From: Promineifilum sp.
GTDB lineage: Bacteria; Chloroflexota; Anaerolineae; Promineifilales; Promineifilaceae
Direction of reading: 5' to 3'
Length of the DNA: 64,000 nucleotides
NCBI GenBank assembly: GCA_019454405.1
Contig: JACFOH010000006.1
Location: 54,373-118,372 of the forward strand
Shown here: positions 9,214-18,348 of the stretch, in pieces
How the letters are laid out: each line of letters starts with the position of its first letter
Numbering within the stretch: position 1 is the stretch's first letter
Translations under genes and position numbers: made by a program
The notes under the pieces: model-generated
Seen by the model: only the letters and a program-made list of their open reading frames with translations
What the model was told of the DNA's origin: nothing
Database searches by the model: none

Positions 9214-11739
9214 ATGGAAGTCGGACTAGTTAAACAAGTGAACATAGATCAGGAAATGCGTGAGTCATACCTGAGCTATGCTATGAGCGTCATCGTCTCG
9301 CGGGCGTTGCCTGATGTCAGGGACGGCCTTAAGCCCGTCCAACGTCGCATCCTCTACGCGATGTATGACATGGGCTTGCGACCTGATCAACCCTATCGAA
9401 AATCAGCCAGAGTCGTCGGCGAAGTATTGGGTAAATACCACCCTCACGGCGATCAATCTGTCTACGAAGCGATGGTGCGCCTGGCTCAGGATTTTTCCAT
9501 GCGCTATATGCTCGTCGATGGGCAAGGGAACTTCGGCTCCATCGACGGTGACACCGCGGCCGCAATGCGCTACACCGAAGCCCGTATGTCTCAAATGGGC
9601 TTTGATCTCCTGGCGGATATCGATAAGGATACCATCGACTTCACTCCTAACTTTGATGAATCACTGAAAGAGCCGAGCGTGCTGCCCGCCACGATTCCTA
9701 ATCTCCTTGTCAATGGTTCATCGGGCATTGCCGTCGGTATGGCGACGAGTATCCCGCCGCATAATCTCACCGAAATTGTCGGGGCCTTGACTTATATGCT
9801 CGATAACTGGGAGGGGTTAGACGATATCACTGTGTCTGACCTGATGCGTTTTGTTCAGGGACCTGATTTTCCAACTGGAGGATTAGTTGCGCGCCGGCGC
9901 GGCGATGAAGACGATACGGACGCTATTGCCAGCGCCTATGCTACTGGGCGTGGCCGGCTAACTGTTCGTGCGCGCGCTCATGTCGAGCAAATGGGGCGCA
10001 ACAAATCACGTATTATCATCACTGAGCTGCCCTATCAGGTGAATAAAACAAACCTCATGGGGCGCATCGCCGATCTTCACCGTGACGGCAAGATCGAAGG
10101 CCTTACCGATCTTCGGGACGAATCCGATCGGAGAGGGCTGCGAATTATTATTGAGACGACGCGCACTGTTGACGCTGAAGAAGTTCTAGCGGATCTATTC
10201 CGCCTGACCCCACTCCAGTCGACATTCAGTATATCATTGCTGGCTCTGGTTAATAACGAACCGCGTGTATTGACCTTGAAACAAGCGCTGCGCTATTATT
10301 TGGAGCATCGTCTGGAAGTTATCCGTAGACGGAGCGAGTTCGATCTAAATAAAGCTCGCCAGCGCGCCCACATCCTGGAAGGGTTACTCAAGGCGCTTGA
10401 TCATCTTGACGAAGTGATCGAGCTGATACGTCGTTCTCGTTCAGCTGAAACGGCTAAAACGAACCTTATCGATCGTTTCAAATTCACTGAAATCCAGGCT
10501 CAGGCGATTCTTGATATGCAGCTTCGTCGATTGGCGGCGCTGGAGAGAAAGAAGATCCAGGATGAATATAAGGAAAAGCTGGCGCTCATCAAGGAGCTTG
10601 AAAAATTGTTGGCCAAGCCCGAATTAATGCGCCGCCAAATCAAGACGGAGCTGGAGGAAGTCAACGGACGATTTGGCGATAAGCGCCGGACTCAGATCGT
10701 CAATACCGTCGATGGTGGGGTCCTGACTAGTGTGGGGCTGCTCCCCGATGAGCGGGGTTGGATCATGATTGGCGAGAAGGGCACGATCGGGCGCACTATC
10801 GGGTCCGCGCTGCCCACGATGGCACGGAAGCCTCCTGAGCAGCCGGCCGCTCTTCTGGGGGCGAGTACACGAGATATCCTGTACATTGTATCGGCATCCG
10901 GTCGAGCGGTGGGAATTCCCGTCCATCGCATACCTGAGGCGGAAACAGTTGGCAGTGGAGCATCGTGGACTAACCTGTCGTCGCTTGGCCGTTCCGAACA
11001 TCTGGCTGCGGCTTTTGTCTTGCCTGCTGATGGATCACTCGAGGGATATCTTTTTCTGACGACTCTGGCCGGCGTCGTAAAGCGGGTTCGTCTGGAAGAC
11101 TTACCGGGTGTGACGGCTGATCCTTTCACGGTGATTAACGTCGCTGATGACGATTCACTTGGTTGGGCGCGAATTACCGACGGAGACCAGGAAGTGTTTC
11201 TGGCTACATCGACCGGCCAGGCGATTCGCTTTAAGGAAGACACCGTTCGTCCAATGGGGCTACCGGCCTCCGGTGTCTTGGGGATCAAGCTTGATAGTGA
11301 TGTTGATGGTGTCATTGGTATGGATGTGGTTACGCCGGAGAGTTTTGTCTGGAGTATCACTGATAACGGCCTTGCCAAAGCGACACCCGTTGACGAGTAC
11401 CCGCTCCAGAACCGTTATGGTCAAGGGGTGATTAATCTTCGACTACCTAAAGAGGCATCAGAGGTTGTTGCCAGCACACTAATTACGAAAGGGGTGACTT
11501 TGATTGTCACCACGAGTGGTGGGGTCACTAAACGGGTAGGGCTGAGCGACACAGTCATTGGTTCGCGTAGTGTGCGTCCGCAATCGGTCATGACGCTAGC
11601 TGCCAAGAGCCGCGTCAGCGGCGTTGTTCAGCCATTGACAAACGAGATGCTTACTAAGAATAAGAAAGAGAGCGTTTCTGAGCCGCAGAAGAAGCGTATA
11701 ACAAGATCGGGCAAGTCTAGGGAAAGAATGGAGAACTGA
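9214..11739 (+). CDS. gyrA: DNA gyrase / type IIA topoisomerase subunit A
   Basis: A protein of about 841 residues that cleaves and religates DNA together with subunit B. The N-terminal breakage-reunion domain is canonical: [21 protein letters not shown], then YHPHGD, and the catalytic tyrosine in [10 protein letters not shown] (about Y120). The C-terminal beta-pinwheel (about residues 500-800) is present, but no QRRGGKG-type GyrA box is visible where it should lie; [13 protein letters not shown] occupies that area. The tail is lysine-rich. The ATG at 9214 is preferred over a TTG three codons upstream. ParC-like behaviour cannot be excluded. Confidence 0.92.
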   Translation: MEVGLVKQVNIDQEMRESYLSYAMSVIVSRALPDVRDGLKPVQRRILYAMYDMGLRPDQPYRKSARVVGEVLGKYHPHGDQSVYEAMVRLAQDFSMRYMLVDGQGNFGSIDGDTAAAMRYTEARMSQMGFDLLADIDKDTIDFTPNFDESLKEPSVLPATIPNLLVNGSSGIAVGMATSIPPHNLTEIVGALTYMLDNWEGLDDITVSDLMRFVQGPDFPTGGLVARRRGDEDDTDAIASAYATGRGRLTVRARAHVEQMGRNKSRIIITELPYQVNKTNLMGRIADLHRDGKIEGLTDLRDESDRRGLRIIIETTRTVDAEEVLADLFRLTPLQSTFSISLLALVNNEPRVLTLKQALRYYLEHRLEVIRRRSEFDLNKARQRAHILEGLLKALDHLDEVIELIRRSRSAETAKTNLIDRFKFTEIQAQAILDMQLRRLAALERKKIQDEYKEKLALIKELEKLLAKPELMRRQIKTELEEVNGRFGDKRRTQIVNTVDGGVLTSVGLLPDERGWIMIGEKGTIGRTIGSALPTMARKPPEQPAALLGASTRDILYIVSASGRAVGIPVHRIPEAETVGSGASWTNLSSLGRSEHLAAAFVLPADGSLEGYLFLTTLAGVVKRVRLEDLPGVTADPFTVINVADDDSLGWARITDGDQEVFLATSTGQAIRFKEDTVRPMGLPASGVLGIKLDSDVDGVIGMDVVTPESFVWSITDNGLAKATPVDEYPLQNRYGQGVINLRLPKEASEVVASTLITKGVTLIVTTSGGVTKRVGLSDTVIGSRSVRPQSVMTLAAKSRVSGVVQPLTNEMLTKNKKESVSEPQKKRITRSGKSRERMEN

Positions 11740-11740
11740 T

Positions 11741-12268
11741 ATGAATTTTCGAGATCGCTGGGAAGAAAACGAGCGCGGCGAGCGCTTCGTATTTACGGTG
11801 GAAATGCAGCGTCGTTTGAGTCAGGCTGGGTTACCGCTTGATCCTTCGTCGCTGTCTGAGCTAGAAGCAATGCCCGCGAGCGGCCACTCGCAGCGCGCTG
11901 AACGAGTGGATCGAGGAGAACGGCCCGGACGGGGAGAATCTTCATCGCGGCCATTGCCTCCGCGTCAACAAGGTGGCTCGCACTACGAATCGCCTCCGCG
12001 TGAGCCCGAGGTTGTCGGCCCGGAAACTATCCAGATCGATCCGATGACCGGCAAGTATATCGGCCTCGTCAAATGGTATAATGCCAAGAAAGGCTACGGG
12101 TTCATTGTTCGCGGCGCAGGGGAGGAAATCTTCTTTCATAAGTCAGCCACTGTTGGCGATGTGGAAGAGTATGAAGAAGGACAATGGATTCTTTACGATG
12201 TGGAAACGACGGCTAAAGGACCGGAAGCGACTGATATTGAGCCATATACCGGTGAGCCGCTAGGCTAG
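11741..12268 (+). CDS. Cold-shock-domain protein with N-terminal extension
   Basis: A 175-residue protein. The first 95 residues are charged and low-complexity, rich in Arg, Glu, Pro and Ser. Residues from about 105 on form a cold-shock domain with the RNP-1-like KGYGFIVR and the RNP-2-like EIFFHKSA. CSD proteins bind single-stranded RNA or DNA. The domain lacks the usual GxVKWFN wording but has LVKWYNAKKGYGF. The gene begins 1 bp after the gyrA-like stop, so the two are coupled, and the unit ends at a strong terminator. Confidence 0.87.
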   Translation: MNFRDRWEENERGERFVFTVEMQRRLSQAGLPLDPSSLSELEAMPASGHSQRAERVDRGERPGRGESSSRPLPPRQQGGSHYESPPREPEVVGPETIQIDPMTGKYIGLVKWYNAKKGYGFIVRGAGEEIFFHKSATVGDVEEYEEGQWILYDVETTAKGPEATDIEPYTGEPLG

Positions 12269-12303
12269 CCTGGATGATTCGGAGTCATACTCTCTATGAA
12301 TAG

Positions 12304-12336
12304 AAAAGACCCGGGTGTGTCCCTCCGGGTCTTTTT
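12304..12336 (+). terminator. Bidirectional intrinsic terminator
   Basis: Arms AGACCCGG (12307-12314) and CCGGGTCT (12325-12332) flanked by AAAA and TTTTT. The A and T tracts on both sides let it end the gyrA-csd transcript on the plus strand and the dppBC-type operon arriving on the minus strand. Confidence 0.85.
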
Positions 12337-12370
12337 GTTCAGCGGATCTTATATATAAATAGGTTTGTGA

Positions 12371-13360
12371 CTATTCTTTTGCCGCGCCACTACCGTGGAC
12401 CAGCCGCGGATCAAGAGCGTCGCGCAAACCGTCTCCCAGCAGGTTAAAGGCTAGTACGGTGAACATGATAGCCAGGCCGGGGAAGAATACCAGGTGGGGA
12501 GCGCTGAATACCTGATTACGCTCGATCGCCAACATCGAACCCCATTCCGGCGTGGGCGGCTGCGCACCGAGGCCGATGAATGAAAGCGCGGCCGTATCCA
12601 GAATTGCGGTCGCGATGCCCAGTGTGGCCACAACGATGAGTGGCGGTAATGCGTTAGGCAAAATCCGGCCGAATAGGATTTGACGACTGCTAGCCCCCAA
12701 TGCGCGAGAAGCCTCGATAAAATCCATTTCACGCACAGACAGGACGCTGGCACGCGTGACGCGAGCGTAAGTGGGAATGCTGATGACTGCGATGGCCAGC
12801 ATGGCGTTTGTCAATCCTGGGCCGAGGACGCTTACAATCGCTATAGCCAACAATAGGAAGGGGAATGCCAGTACAACATCGAGCACACGCATGATGATGT
12901 TATCGATGAGACCTCCAGCATAGCCTGATATAGCCCCCAGGAAAGTGCCCACAAGGACGGCGAAGCTGACGGTGAGCAGCCCAACGGATAGTGAAATACG
13001 CGTTCCATATATGATACGACTGAACACGTCCCGGAAGTTCCCATCGACTCCCATAATATGTTGTGGTTTGTCAGGTGGGCAACCGAGCAAATGGATACAA
13101 GGTCCTTGGCGCTTTGTTACGTTTTCGATGCCAATAAGAGGCTGCTCAGGGTTATAGGGCGCGATTATCGGCGCGAAGATAGCGCTTCCTACTAGGATAA
13201 CCAGGAGGATAAAACCAACAACGGCCGAACGCTGCCGGAAAAGCCGGCGCATAGTCAGTCGCCACAGACTATTGGCACGGTAATCGCTTATATCTCCTGC
13301 ACCGGCGTCATCCAGCGGCGGCAGGGTTGCTATAGGGGTCGGCTCAGGCATGGTTGACAT
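12371..13360 (-). CDS. dppC: Peptide-type ABC transporter permease (DppC/OppC family)
   Basis: About 330 residues with an N-terminal cytoplasmic tail, a first membrane helix (SAVVGFILLVILVGSAIFAP) and the BPD_transp_1 domain with about five more helices. The EAA loop reads EASRALGASSRQILFGRILPN. The frame is open upstream to 13411, but the ATG at 13360 lies just past the stop of the upstream permease and gives the normal N-terminus. With its partner it forms the membrane channel of a peptide or nickel-type importer. No ATPase genes (DppD/DppF) accompany it in the window. Confidence 0.9.
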   Translation of the reverse strand: MSTMPEPTPIATLPPLDDAGAGDISDYRANSLWRLTMRRLFRQRSAVVGFILLVILVGSAIFAPIIAPYNPEQPLIGIENVTKRQGPCIHLLGCPPDKPQHIMGVDGNFRDVFSRIIYGTRISLSVGLLTVSFAVLVGTFLGAISGYAGGLIDNIIMRVLDVVLAFPFLLLAIAIVSVLGPGLTNAMLAIAVISIPTYARVTRASVLSVREMDFIEASRALGASSRQILFGRILPNALPPLIVVATLGIATAILDTAALSFIGLGAQPPTPEWGSMLAIERNQVFSAPHLVFFPGLAIMFTVLAFNLLGDGLRDALDPRLVHGSGAAKE

Positions 13361-13364
13361 CAGG

Positions 13365-14444
13365 CTAATCCAGATGAATGCGCGGATCCAATAATGCGTA
13401 AGAGAGATCAACGATCAGGTTGACAAATACATATCCGATAGCAATCACGACAACAAATCCCTGGATGATCGGATAGTCCCGAGCAGTTATGGCCTCGTAC
13501 AGGCTACGGCCAACCCCCGATAAGCCAAAGATCGTCTCTGTTAGAATTGCCCCGCTAAGGATCAATCCGAATTGGAGACCAATAATAGTGACGATGGGTA
13601 ATAAGGCATTGCGGAAGGCATGCTTCATAACCACTTTTTGCGGTCCCAACCCTTTAGCCTTGGCTGTGCGCACATAGTCCTGCCCGAGTACTTCAAGCAT
13701 GGCCGAGCGAGTCATACGCGCAATAATGGCCAGCGGAATCGTCGCCAGGGCTACTGAAGGCAGAATGAGATGGCGGATGGCGTCGTTGAGAACTTTCCAG
13801 TCTGCGGTGATGATTGAATTAAAGATATAAAAATTGCTGATAAATGTAGCCAGCGTGGCGTTAATCGACCCTTTGGTAAATTCCCAACCGTAGACTTTAT
13901 AAAAAGGGATAGGGCTGACGCCGGCTGAGAGCCGACCGCTGGGGGGCAACTGAAACGGGGTATCTTTCAGAAGCAAGGCGAAAACGTATGCCAGCATCAA
14001 GCCTAGCCAGAATACAGGCATGGAGACTCCGATGTTAGCCCCGATCATCGTCATGACATCTACGGGCGAATTTCGGCGCGTTGCGGATAGTATACCTAGT
14101 GGGATTCCAATAATGACAGCGATGGTCACTGATGCAATCCCTAGTTCGATGGTTTGCGGAAGCCGCTCGATCAAGATGTCCATCACGGGACGTTTGAATC
14201 GGATAGATGACCCAAAATCGCCGCCCAACATGTCGCCCATGAAGATGAGCAATTGAGTTGTAATCGGCTTGTCCAACCCTTTATCTTTGTTGAACTTGGC
14301 ACAGATCTCAGGCGTCGCCTTCTCTCCGAACATGGCTGTACAAGGCTCTCCCGGAATGGCCCGCGCCAGGGCGAAAGTCACGATCAATACGCCTAGTATT
14401 ACCGGGATTGCAGCTATGAGTCGGCGGATAGTATATTGGGCCAT
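13365..14444 (-). CDS. dppB: Peptide-type ABC transporter permease (DppB/OppB family)
   Basis: About 359 residues starting MAQYTIRRLIAAIPVILGV at 14444, the standard DppB N-terminus; a longer frame to 14483 is unlikely to be used. The family EAA motif is seen in DYVRTAKAKGLGPQKVV, followed by the HAFRNALLPIVT helix. About six membrane helices are visible. An insertion of 50-60 residues between helices 3 and 4 (LKDTPFQLPPSGRLSAG onward) is common in family members. It lies downstream of the binding-protein gene across a long hairpin. Confidence 0.92.
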   Translation of the reverse strand: MAQYTIRRLIAAIPVILGVLIVTFALARAIPGEPCTAMFGEKATPEICAKFNKDKGLDKPITTQLLIFMGDMLGGDFGSSIRFKRPVMDILIERLPQTIELGIASVTIAVIIGIPLGILSATRRNSPVDVMTMIGANIGVSMPVFWLGLMLAYVFALLLKDTPFQLPPSGRLSAGVSPIPFYKVYGWEFTKGSINATLATFISNFYIFNSIITADWKVLNDAIRHLILPSVALATIPLAIIARMTRSAMLEVLGQDYVRTAKAKGLGPQKVVMKHAFRNALLPIVTIIGLQFGLILSGAILTETIFGLSGVGRSLYEAITARDYPIIQGFVVVIAIGYVFVNLIVDLSYALLDPRIHLD

Positions 14445-14484
14445 AATCCTCCCTTTATCTGACGGAGCATTTACCTGTAACAAA

Positions 14485-14532
14485 GGGCGGGATGGAGAAC
14501 ATCACACCAGGTGCGTGTTGTCCATCCCGCCC
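14485..14532 (-). terminator. Long intergenic hairpin between the binding-protein and permease genes
   Basis: Perfect 12-bp arms GGGCGGGATGGA (14485-14496) and TCCATCCCGCCC (14521-14532) with further partial pairing inside. There is only a short T-run after it in the minus-strand transcript. The usual role of such hairpins is to make the upstream binding-protein mRNA more stable or abundant than the permease part. Confidence 0.65.
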
Positions 14533-14579
14533 GAATGACTAATGAACGTACAGGCTAATGCCTAATACCACGATTCTAC

Positions 14580-16403
14580 TTATTCCTCCGACGGCGGGGC
14601 ATTCAGGAAACCACCCCACAGTGCCGAGAAGTAGGAGAAGGCGCCGGTATTACCGACATGCAGCGGGTTCGCTGCATCCCACTGAACGACATACGACATC
14701 ACGACGTCATTCGCATCGAGGGCTGAGCCATCGTGGAAGGTGATGCCTTCACGCAGGTTACAAGTCCAGACCGTCAGATCCTCATTTGCCGTGCAGGCCG
14801 TGGCCAGGGAAGGCTTGACAGCTGTCCCGCCGATTTCATAGGCCAGGAGCGATTCTGTCATCTGCTCGCAAGCACGCAGCGATTCACCATCGGTCTCGTC
14901 CGCGCAGTAGAGGCTGATAGGCTCGGCATTCTGCATCCAGACGAAGGAGTCCTTGCCGGAGTCCATCGAGGCGAACATTTCGTTGCCCAATGGGCTGACG
15001 TGCGCGTTCTTCACTGTCGCCAGATAAGCTGCCCCGGAACCGCCGTGCGCTACAGGAACCATCGGCACATACTGTTTGATCAGGTTGTTGGCCTGCTCGT
15101 ACAGGGGCGCGCGAGCCTCATCGGTCGAGAGTGAAGCGGCCTCGGACAGGATCTTGGTCAGATCGGGGAATTTAGCGCCGAACTGATCTGAAGCGCCAGC
15201 ACCGAAGTGGTAGTCCAGGAAGTTGGTCATGTCGGGGTAGTCAGCGCCCCAACCCAACAGATGCAGCCCCGTCAACCGACCGGCGTCAGACGCCTCCAGG
15301 AAAGCGCCGGATTCCATGACGTTGATGGTGGCCTTGATGTTCAAATTCTCGGCCAACTGGGCCTGGATGTCTTGGGCGACGATGTTGGGGTCGGGCAGAT
15401 AGCCACGGACGACATCGCGATAGGCGATCTCGGTCTCGAAACCATCGGGGAAACCAGCCTCGGCCAGCAGGGCGCGAGCAGCCTCAGGATTGAACTCGTA
15501 CCATTCTTCACCGGCGCAACCGTTCGGGATGACGCAGGGGGTGAAGTGGCTGGCGACCTCAGATCCCGGCGGGTAGAAATGATCGACGATACGCTGCCGG
15601 TCGATGCCCATGGCGATCGCCTGGCGAACCTTCTCGTTATCGAACGGCGCGAACTTGTTGTTCATGCCAACGTAGAAGACGTTGAGAGCCGCGCGGTCGA
15701 GGATCTGGAGATTGGGATCGTTAGCAATCGTCGCGAAATCATCGGGGGCCGGGTTGTCGATTCCATCAACCGTGCCGGATTGAAGCTCCAGCAGGCGGGC
15801 GGCCGACTCGGTTTGCCAACGGAATACCAGCGTGTCAGCATTCGCCGCGTCGCCCCAGTAATTGGGGTTTTTGACCATGACAAGTTCTTCGCCACGGCTC
15901 CAGTTCTGGAACATGTAGGGGCCAGTGCCAATGGGGTGCTCCAGCAATTCGCCCGATCCGCCGGTGGATTCCAGATACTCCGACGGAAGGATTGCGAACG
16001 GGGAGAATGCTGCCTTGGACGGGAAAGCCGGGTCGGGCGCGCACATGCTGAACTGAACGGTCAGTTCGTCGATTGCGGCGATCTCCTTGAACAAACCACC
16101 GTAATCGCAATCAGGCGCGGCAACAACCATAGGCTCAAAGGAGGACTCGCTACCGCCAGCCACCTGCGTCGCCGCGGCGGCGACCGTCGGCGCGACCTCT
16201 TGCACCGCAGCTTCCAGCGTCGGCGCTACTTCCTGTGCCGCGGCTTGAAGCGTTGGCGCCACTTCTTGCGCTGCCGCTTGAAGCGTGGGGGCTACCTGCT
16301 CGACCGCTTGCTGAATATCTCCACTTGTAGCTGTACAAGCAGAGATAATCATCGCTGCGACGAGAAGTACTCCCATCAACAACAGTATACGATTCTTCTT
16401 CAT
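14580..16403 (-). CDS. Circularly permuted family 5 solute-binding lipoprotein
   Basis: A 607-residue extracellular binding protein. Signal peptide and lipobox IISAC put the lipidated cysteine at C23. Residues 35-80 are four 11-residue Val-Ala-Pro-Thr repeats. The binding domain is in unusual order. It begins (about residue 88) with the segment that is normally internal, AIDELTVQFSM, HPIGTGPYMFQNW and VRQAIAMGIDRQRIV. It ends (487-607) with the part that is normally N-terminal, NAEPISL and LREGITFHDGSALDANDVV. The canonical homologue at 27565 has the usual order. It presumably delivers peptides to the downstream permeases. Several extra cysteines may form disulfides. Confidence 0.92.
   Translation of the reverse strand: MKKNRILLLMGVLLVAAMIISACTATSGDIQQAVEQVAPTLQAAAQEVAPTLQAAAQEVAPTLEAAVQEVAPTVAAAATQVAGGSESSFEPMVVAAPDCDYGGLFKEIAAIDELTVQFSMCAPDPAFPSKAAFSPFAILPSEYLESTGGSGELLEHPIGTGPYMFQNWSRGEELVMVKNPNYWGDAANADTLVFRWQTESAARLLELQSGTVDGIDNPAPDDFATIANDPNLQILDRAALNVFYVGMNNKFAPFDNEKVRQAIAMGIDRQRIVDHFYPPGSEVASHFTPCVIPNGCAGEEWYEFNPEAARALLAEAGFPDGFETEIAYRDVVRGYLPDPNIVAQDIQAQLAENLNIKATINVMESGAFLEASDAGRLTGLHLLGWGADYPDMTNFLDYHFGAGASDQFGAKFPDLTKILSEAASLSTDEARAPLYEQANNLIKQYVPMVPVAHGGSGAAYLATVKNAHVSPLGNEMFASMDSGKDSFVWMQNAEPISLYCADETDGESLRACEQMTESLLAYEIGGTAVKPSLATACTANEDLTVWTCNLREGITFHDGSALDANDVVMSYVVQWDAANPLHVGNTGAFSYFSALWGGFLNAPPSEE
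16167..16301 (-). repeat. 33-bp in-frame tandem repeat in the lipoprotein linker
   Basis: Four copies of a 33-bp unit encode the 11-residue repeat QEVAPTLQAAA with small changes. It lies directly after the lipobox and likely forms a helical stalk between membrane anchor and binding domain. Confidence 0.8.
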
Positions 16404-16457
16404 CTCTCTCTCCTATAGAAGACTTGAATCAGGCAAGACGCCTTTGTAAGGGACAAA

Positions 16458-16485
16458 AATATATCATATAGATCGGTATGCGCAA
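16458..16485 (-). promoter_or_regulatory. Promoter of the binding-protein/permease operon
   Basis: Minus strand TTGCGC (16485-16480), a 16-bp spacer and TATATT (16463-16458), about 50 nt upstream of the AGGAGAG ribosome site and ATG. Confidence 0.5.
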
Positions 16486-16543
16486 GCTATCGTGAAGTTT
16501 TGCTCTGTAAAGGGGAGCGCCGCCGTGTCCGCGGCGAATGGAG

Positions 16544-16549
16544 TATAAT
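16544..16549 (+). promoter_or_regulatory. -10 box of polX, suggesting a leaderless transcript
   Basis: A consensus TATAAT ends 8 bp before the polX ATG at 16558, so transcription would start at or next to the start codon. No convincing -35 box is seen. Confidence 0.5.
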
Positions 16550-16557
16550 AAACACCA

Positions 16558-18288
16558 ATGAAAAATCGTGATGTCGTCGATATATTCAATCAGATAGCTG
16601 ATATGCTGGCCATTCGTGGTGACCAAATACACCGGATTCTCGCCTACCGGCGAGCGGCCGAGAGCATTGAAACTTTGGGACGAGATATCAATACTGTTTA
16701 TGCCGAAGGTAAACTGACTGAAATCCCGGGCATTGGCGATACGCTGGCGGCCAAGATAGAGGAAATGCTCACGACCGGCAAGCTGGAGTTCTACGAGAAG
16801 TTAGCTAAGGATGTGCCGCCCTCTCTGGTCGATATGATGCGGGTCGAAGGGCTTGGCCCAAAGCGTGTTAAACAAATCCACGACTTGCTTGGAATATCTA
16901 CGATGGCTGAATTAACCGCCGCCGCTCGCGAAGGTAAACTGCGCGAGTTGCCCGGCATGGGGGTGAAGTCTGAGGCCAAATTGCTGTCCGCTATTGAAGC
17001 TTTGTCTGTTCATGGTGACAGCCGTGTCCCGCTTGGTGTTGCCTGGCCTATTGCCCAACAAATGTTGGATGCCTTACAACAAGTCCCGGGTGTGACGCGC
17101 GCGGCCGTGGGTGGATCGCTCCGGCGCATGAAAGATACCATTGGCGATATCGATCTGCTGGTAGCGGCCGAATCCGCTGAGCAAGTCATGGATCGATTTG
17201 TCCAATTGGATTTAGTTGAGACTGTTGATTCACGTGGCCCTACGCGCGCGCGTGTTACTCTTCTCACAGGGCTTGGCGTTGATCTTCGTGTTCTGCCGAT
17301 AGAGCGGTGGGGTACCTTGATGGCCTACTTCACCGGCAACAAGGATCACAATGTCAAGCTTCGCGAGATGGCTTTAAAGATGGGCTATTCGCTGAGTGAA
17401 TATTCTTTCACCCCGCTTGATGGCGGAGCGGAGATTCTGTGCGCGTCGGAAGAGGGAGTATACTCACGACTCGGGCTTGCTTACATCCCTCCTACATTGC
17501 GTGAGGATCGTGGTGAAATCGAGGCGGCTAAGACGAAGAGCCTTCCTGTGCTGATCGAGTTAGAGGATATTCGCAGCGACCTTCATATGCACACGGAGTG
17601 GTCCGACGGCAAATATAGCGTCATGGAAATGGCCAAAGCTGCTCGTGAACAAGGGCTTGACTATATCGCCCTCACCGACCATTCAGCTAGCCTGGGCATT
17701 GCTAATGGGTTATCTGTTGAGCGACTGAGACAGCGAGCCGTGGAGGTGAAGGAAGCCAACGATGTCCTGGGACCCAAATTTCGCGTGCTCCAGGGCACCG
17801 AGATGGAGATCCGTGCCGACGGCTCATTGGATTATCCTGATGATGTCCTCGAAGAACTCGATTTTGTCATCGCCAGCCTCCATACCGGTTTAAGCCAGCC
17901 TCGGGAACAAGTCACACAGAGAATGTTGAGCGCCATCAACAATCCACACGTAGATATGATCGCCCACCCAACAGGCCGGCTCTTGCCCGATAGGCCGGGA
18001 GCGGATCTGGATATGGATGCCATCATCGCCGCCGCGGCCGCGACCGGAACAATACTGGAGATTAACGCTAATCCCGCTCGCCTCGACCTGCGCGATGTTC
18101 ATGCACGAATGGCGATTGAACACGGCGTCAAAATCGCTATCAATACCGACGCTCACCAGCCGGAGGACTTTGGGTTACGCCACTTTGGCGTTGCCACTGC
18201 GCAGCGCGGTTGGGTTACCGCGTCCGATGTGGTCAATACCTGGCCTCTCGAACAATTCCTGGATTACATCAGCCGAAATAATGGCTAG
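16558..18288 (+). CDS. polX: Family X DNA polymerase with PHP domain
   Basis: A 576-residue PolX. The N-terminal 8-kDa and helix-hairpin-helix regions include EIPGIGDTLAAKI and VEGLGPKRVKQIHDL. The nucleotidyltransferase core has GGSLRRMKDTIGDIDLLV with the metal-binding DxD. A C-terminal PHP domain starts at about residue 340 (SDLHMHTEWSDG) and continues with ALTDHS, GTEMEI and an INTDAH-type motif, consistent with metal-dependent 3'-5' exonuclease or AP-endonuclease activity. It acts in base-excision repair. Length matches bacterial PolX (about 570). Confidence 0.95.
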   Translation: MKNRDVVDIFNQIADMLAIRGDQIHRILAYRRAAESIETLGRDINTVYAEGKLTEIPGIGDTLAAKIEEMLTTGKLEFYEKLAKDVPPSLVDMMRVEGLGPKRVKQIHDLLGISTMAELTAAAREGKLRELPGMGVKSEAKLLSAIEALSVHGDSRVPLGVAWPIAQQMLDALQQVPGVTRAAVGGSLRRMKDTIGDIDLLVAAESAEQVMDRFVQLDLVETVDSRGPTRARVTLLTGLGVDLRVLPIERWGTLMAYFTGNKDHNVKLREMALKMGYSLSEYSFTPLDGGAEILCASEEGVYSRLGLAYIPPTLREDRGEIEAAKTKSLPVLIELEDIRSDLHMHTEWSDGKYSVMEMAKAAREQGLDYIALTDHSASLGIANGLSVERLRQRAVEVKEANDVLGPKFRVLQGTEMEIRADGSLDYPDDVLEELDFVIASLHTGLSQPREQVTQRMLSAINNPHVDMIAHPTGRLLPDRPGADLDMDAIIAAAAATGTILEINANPARLDLRDVHARMAIEHGVKIAINTDAHQPEDFGLRHFGVATAQRGWVTASDVVNTWPLEQFLDYISRNNG

Positions 18289-18348
18289 CCTAAGGCCCGC
18301 GAGATGAATAGTTTTCATTGCGCTCATTAGGACGATACCGAATTTTCT

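Noticed and set aside
16167..16301. Tandem repeats as a CRISPR array
   Set aside because: The repeats are contiguous 33-bp coding units in frame with a lipoprotein and have no unique spacers.
14580..16403. Permuted order explained by a frameshift or two fused genes
   Set aside because: The frame is open throughout, the lipobox and stalk are intact, and the two pieces together make exactly one family 5 domain rather than parts of two.
15207..16418. Long plus-strand open frame opposite the binding-protein gene
   Set aside because: It is the antisense shadow of the lipoprotein gene, with no ribosome site, promoter or family resemblance.
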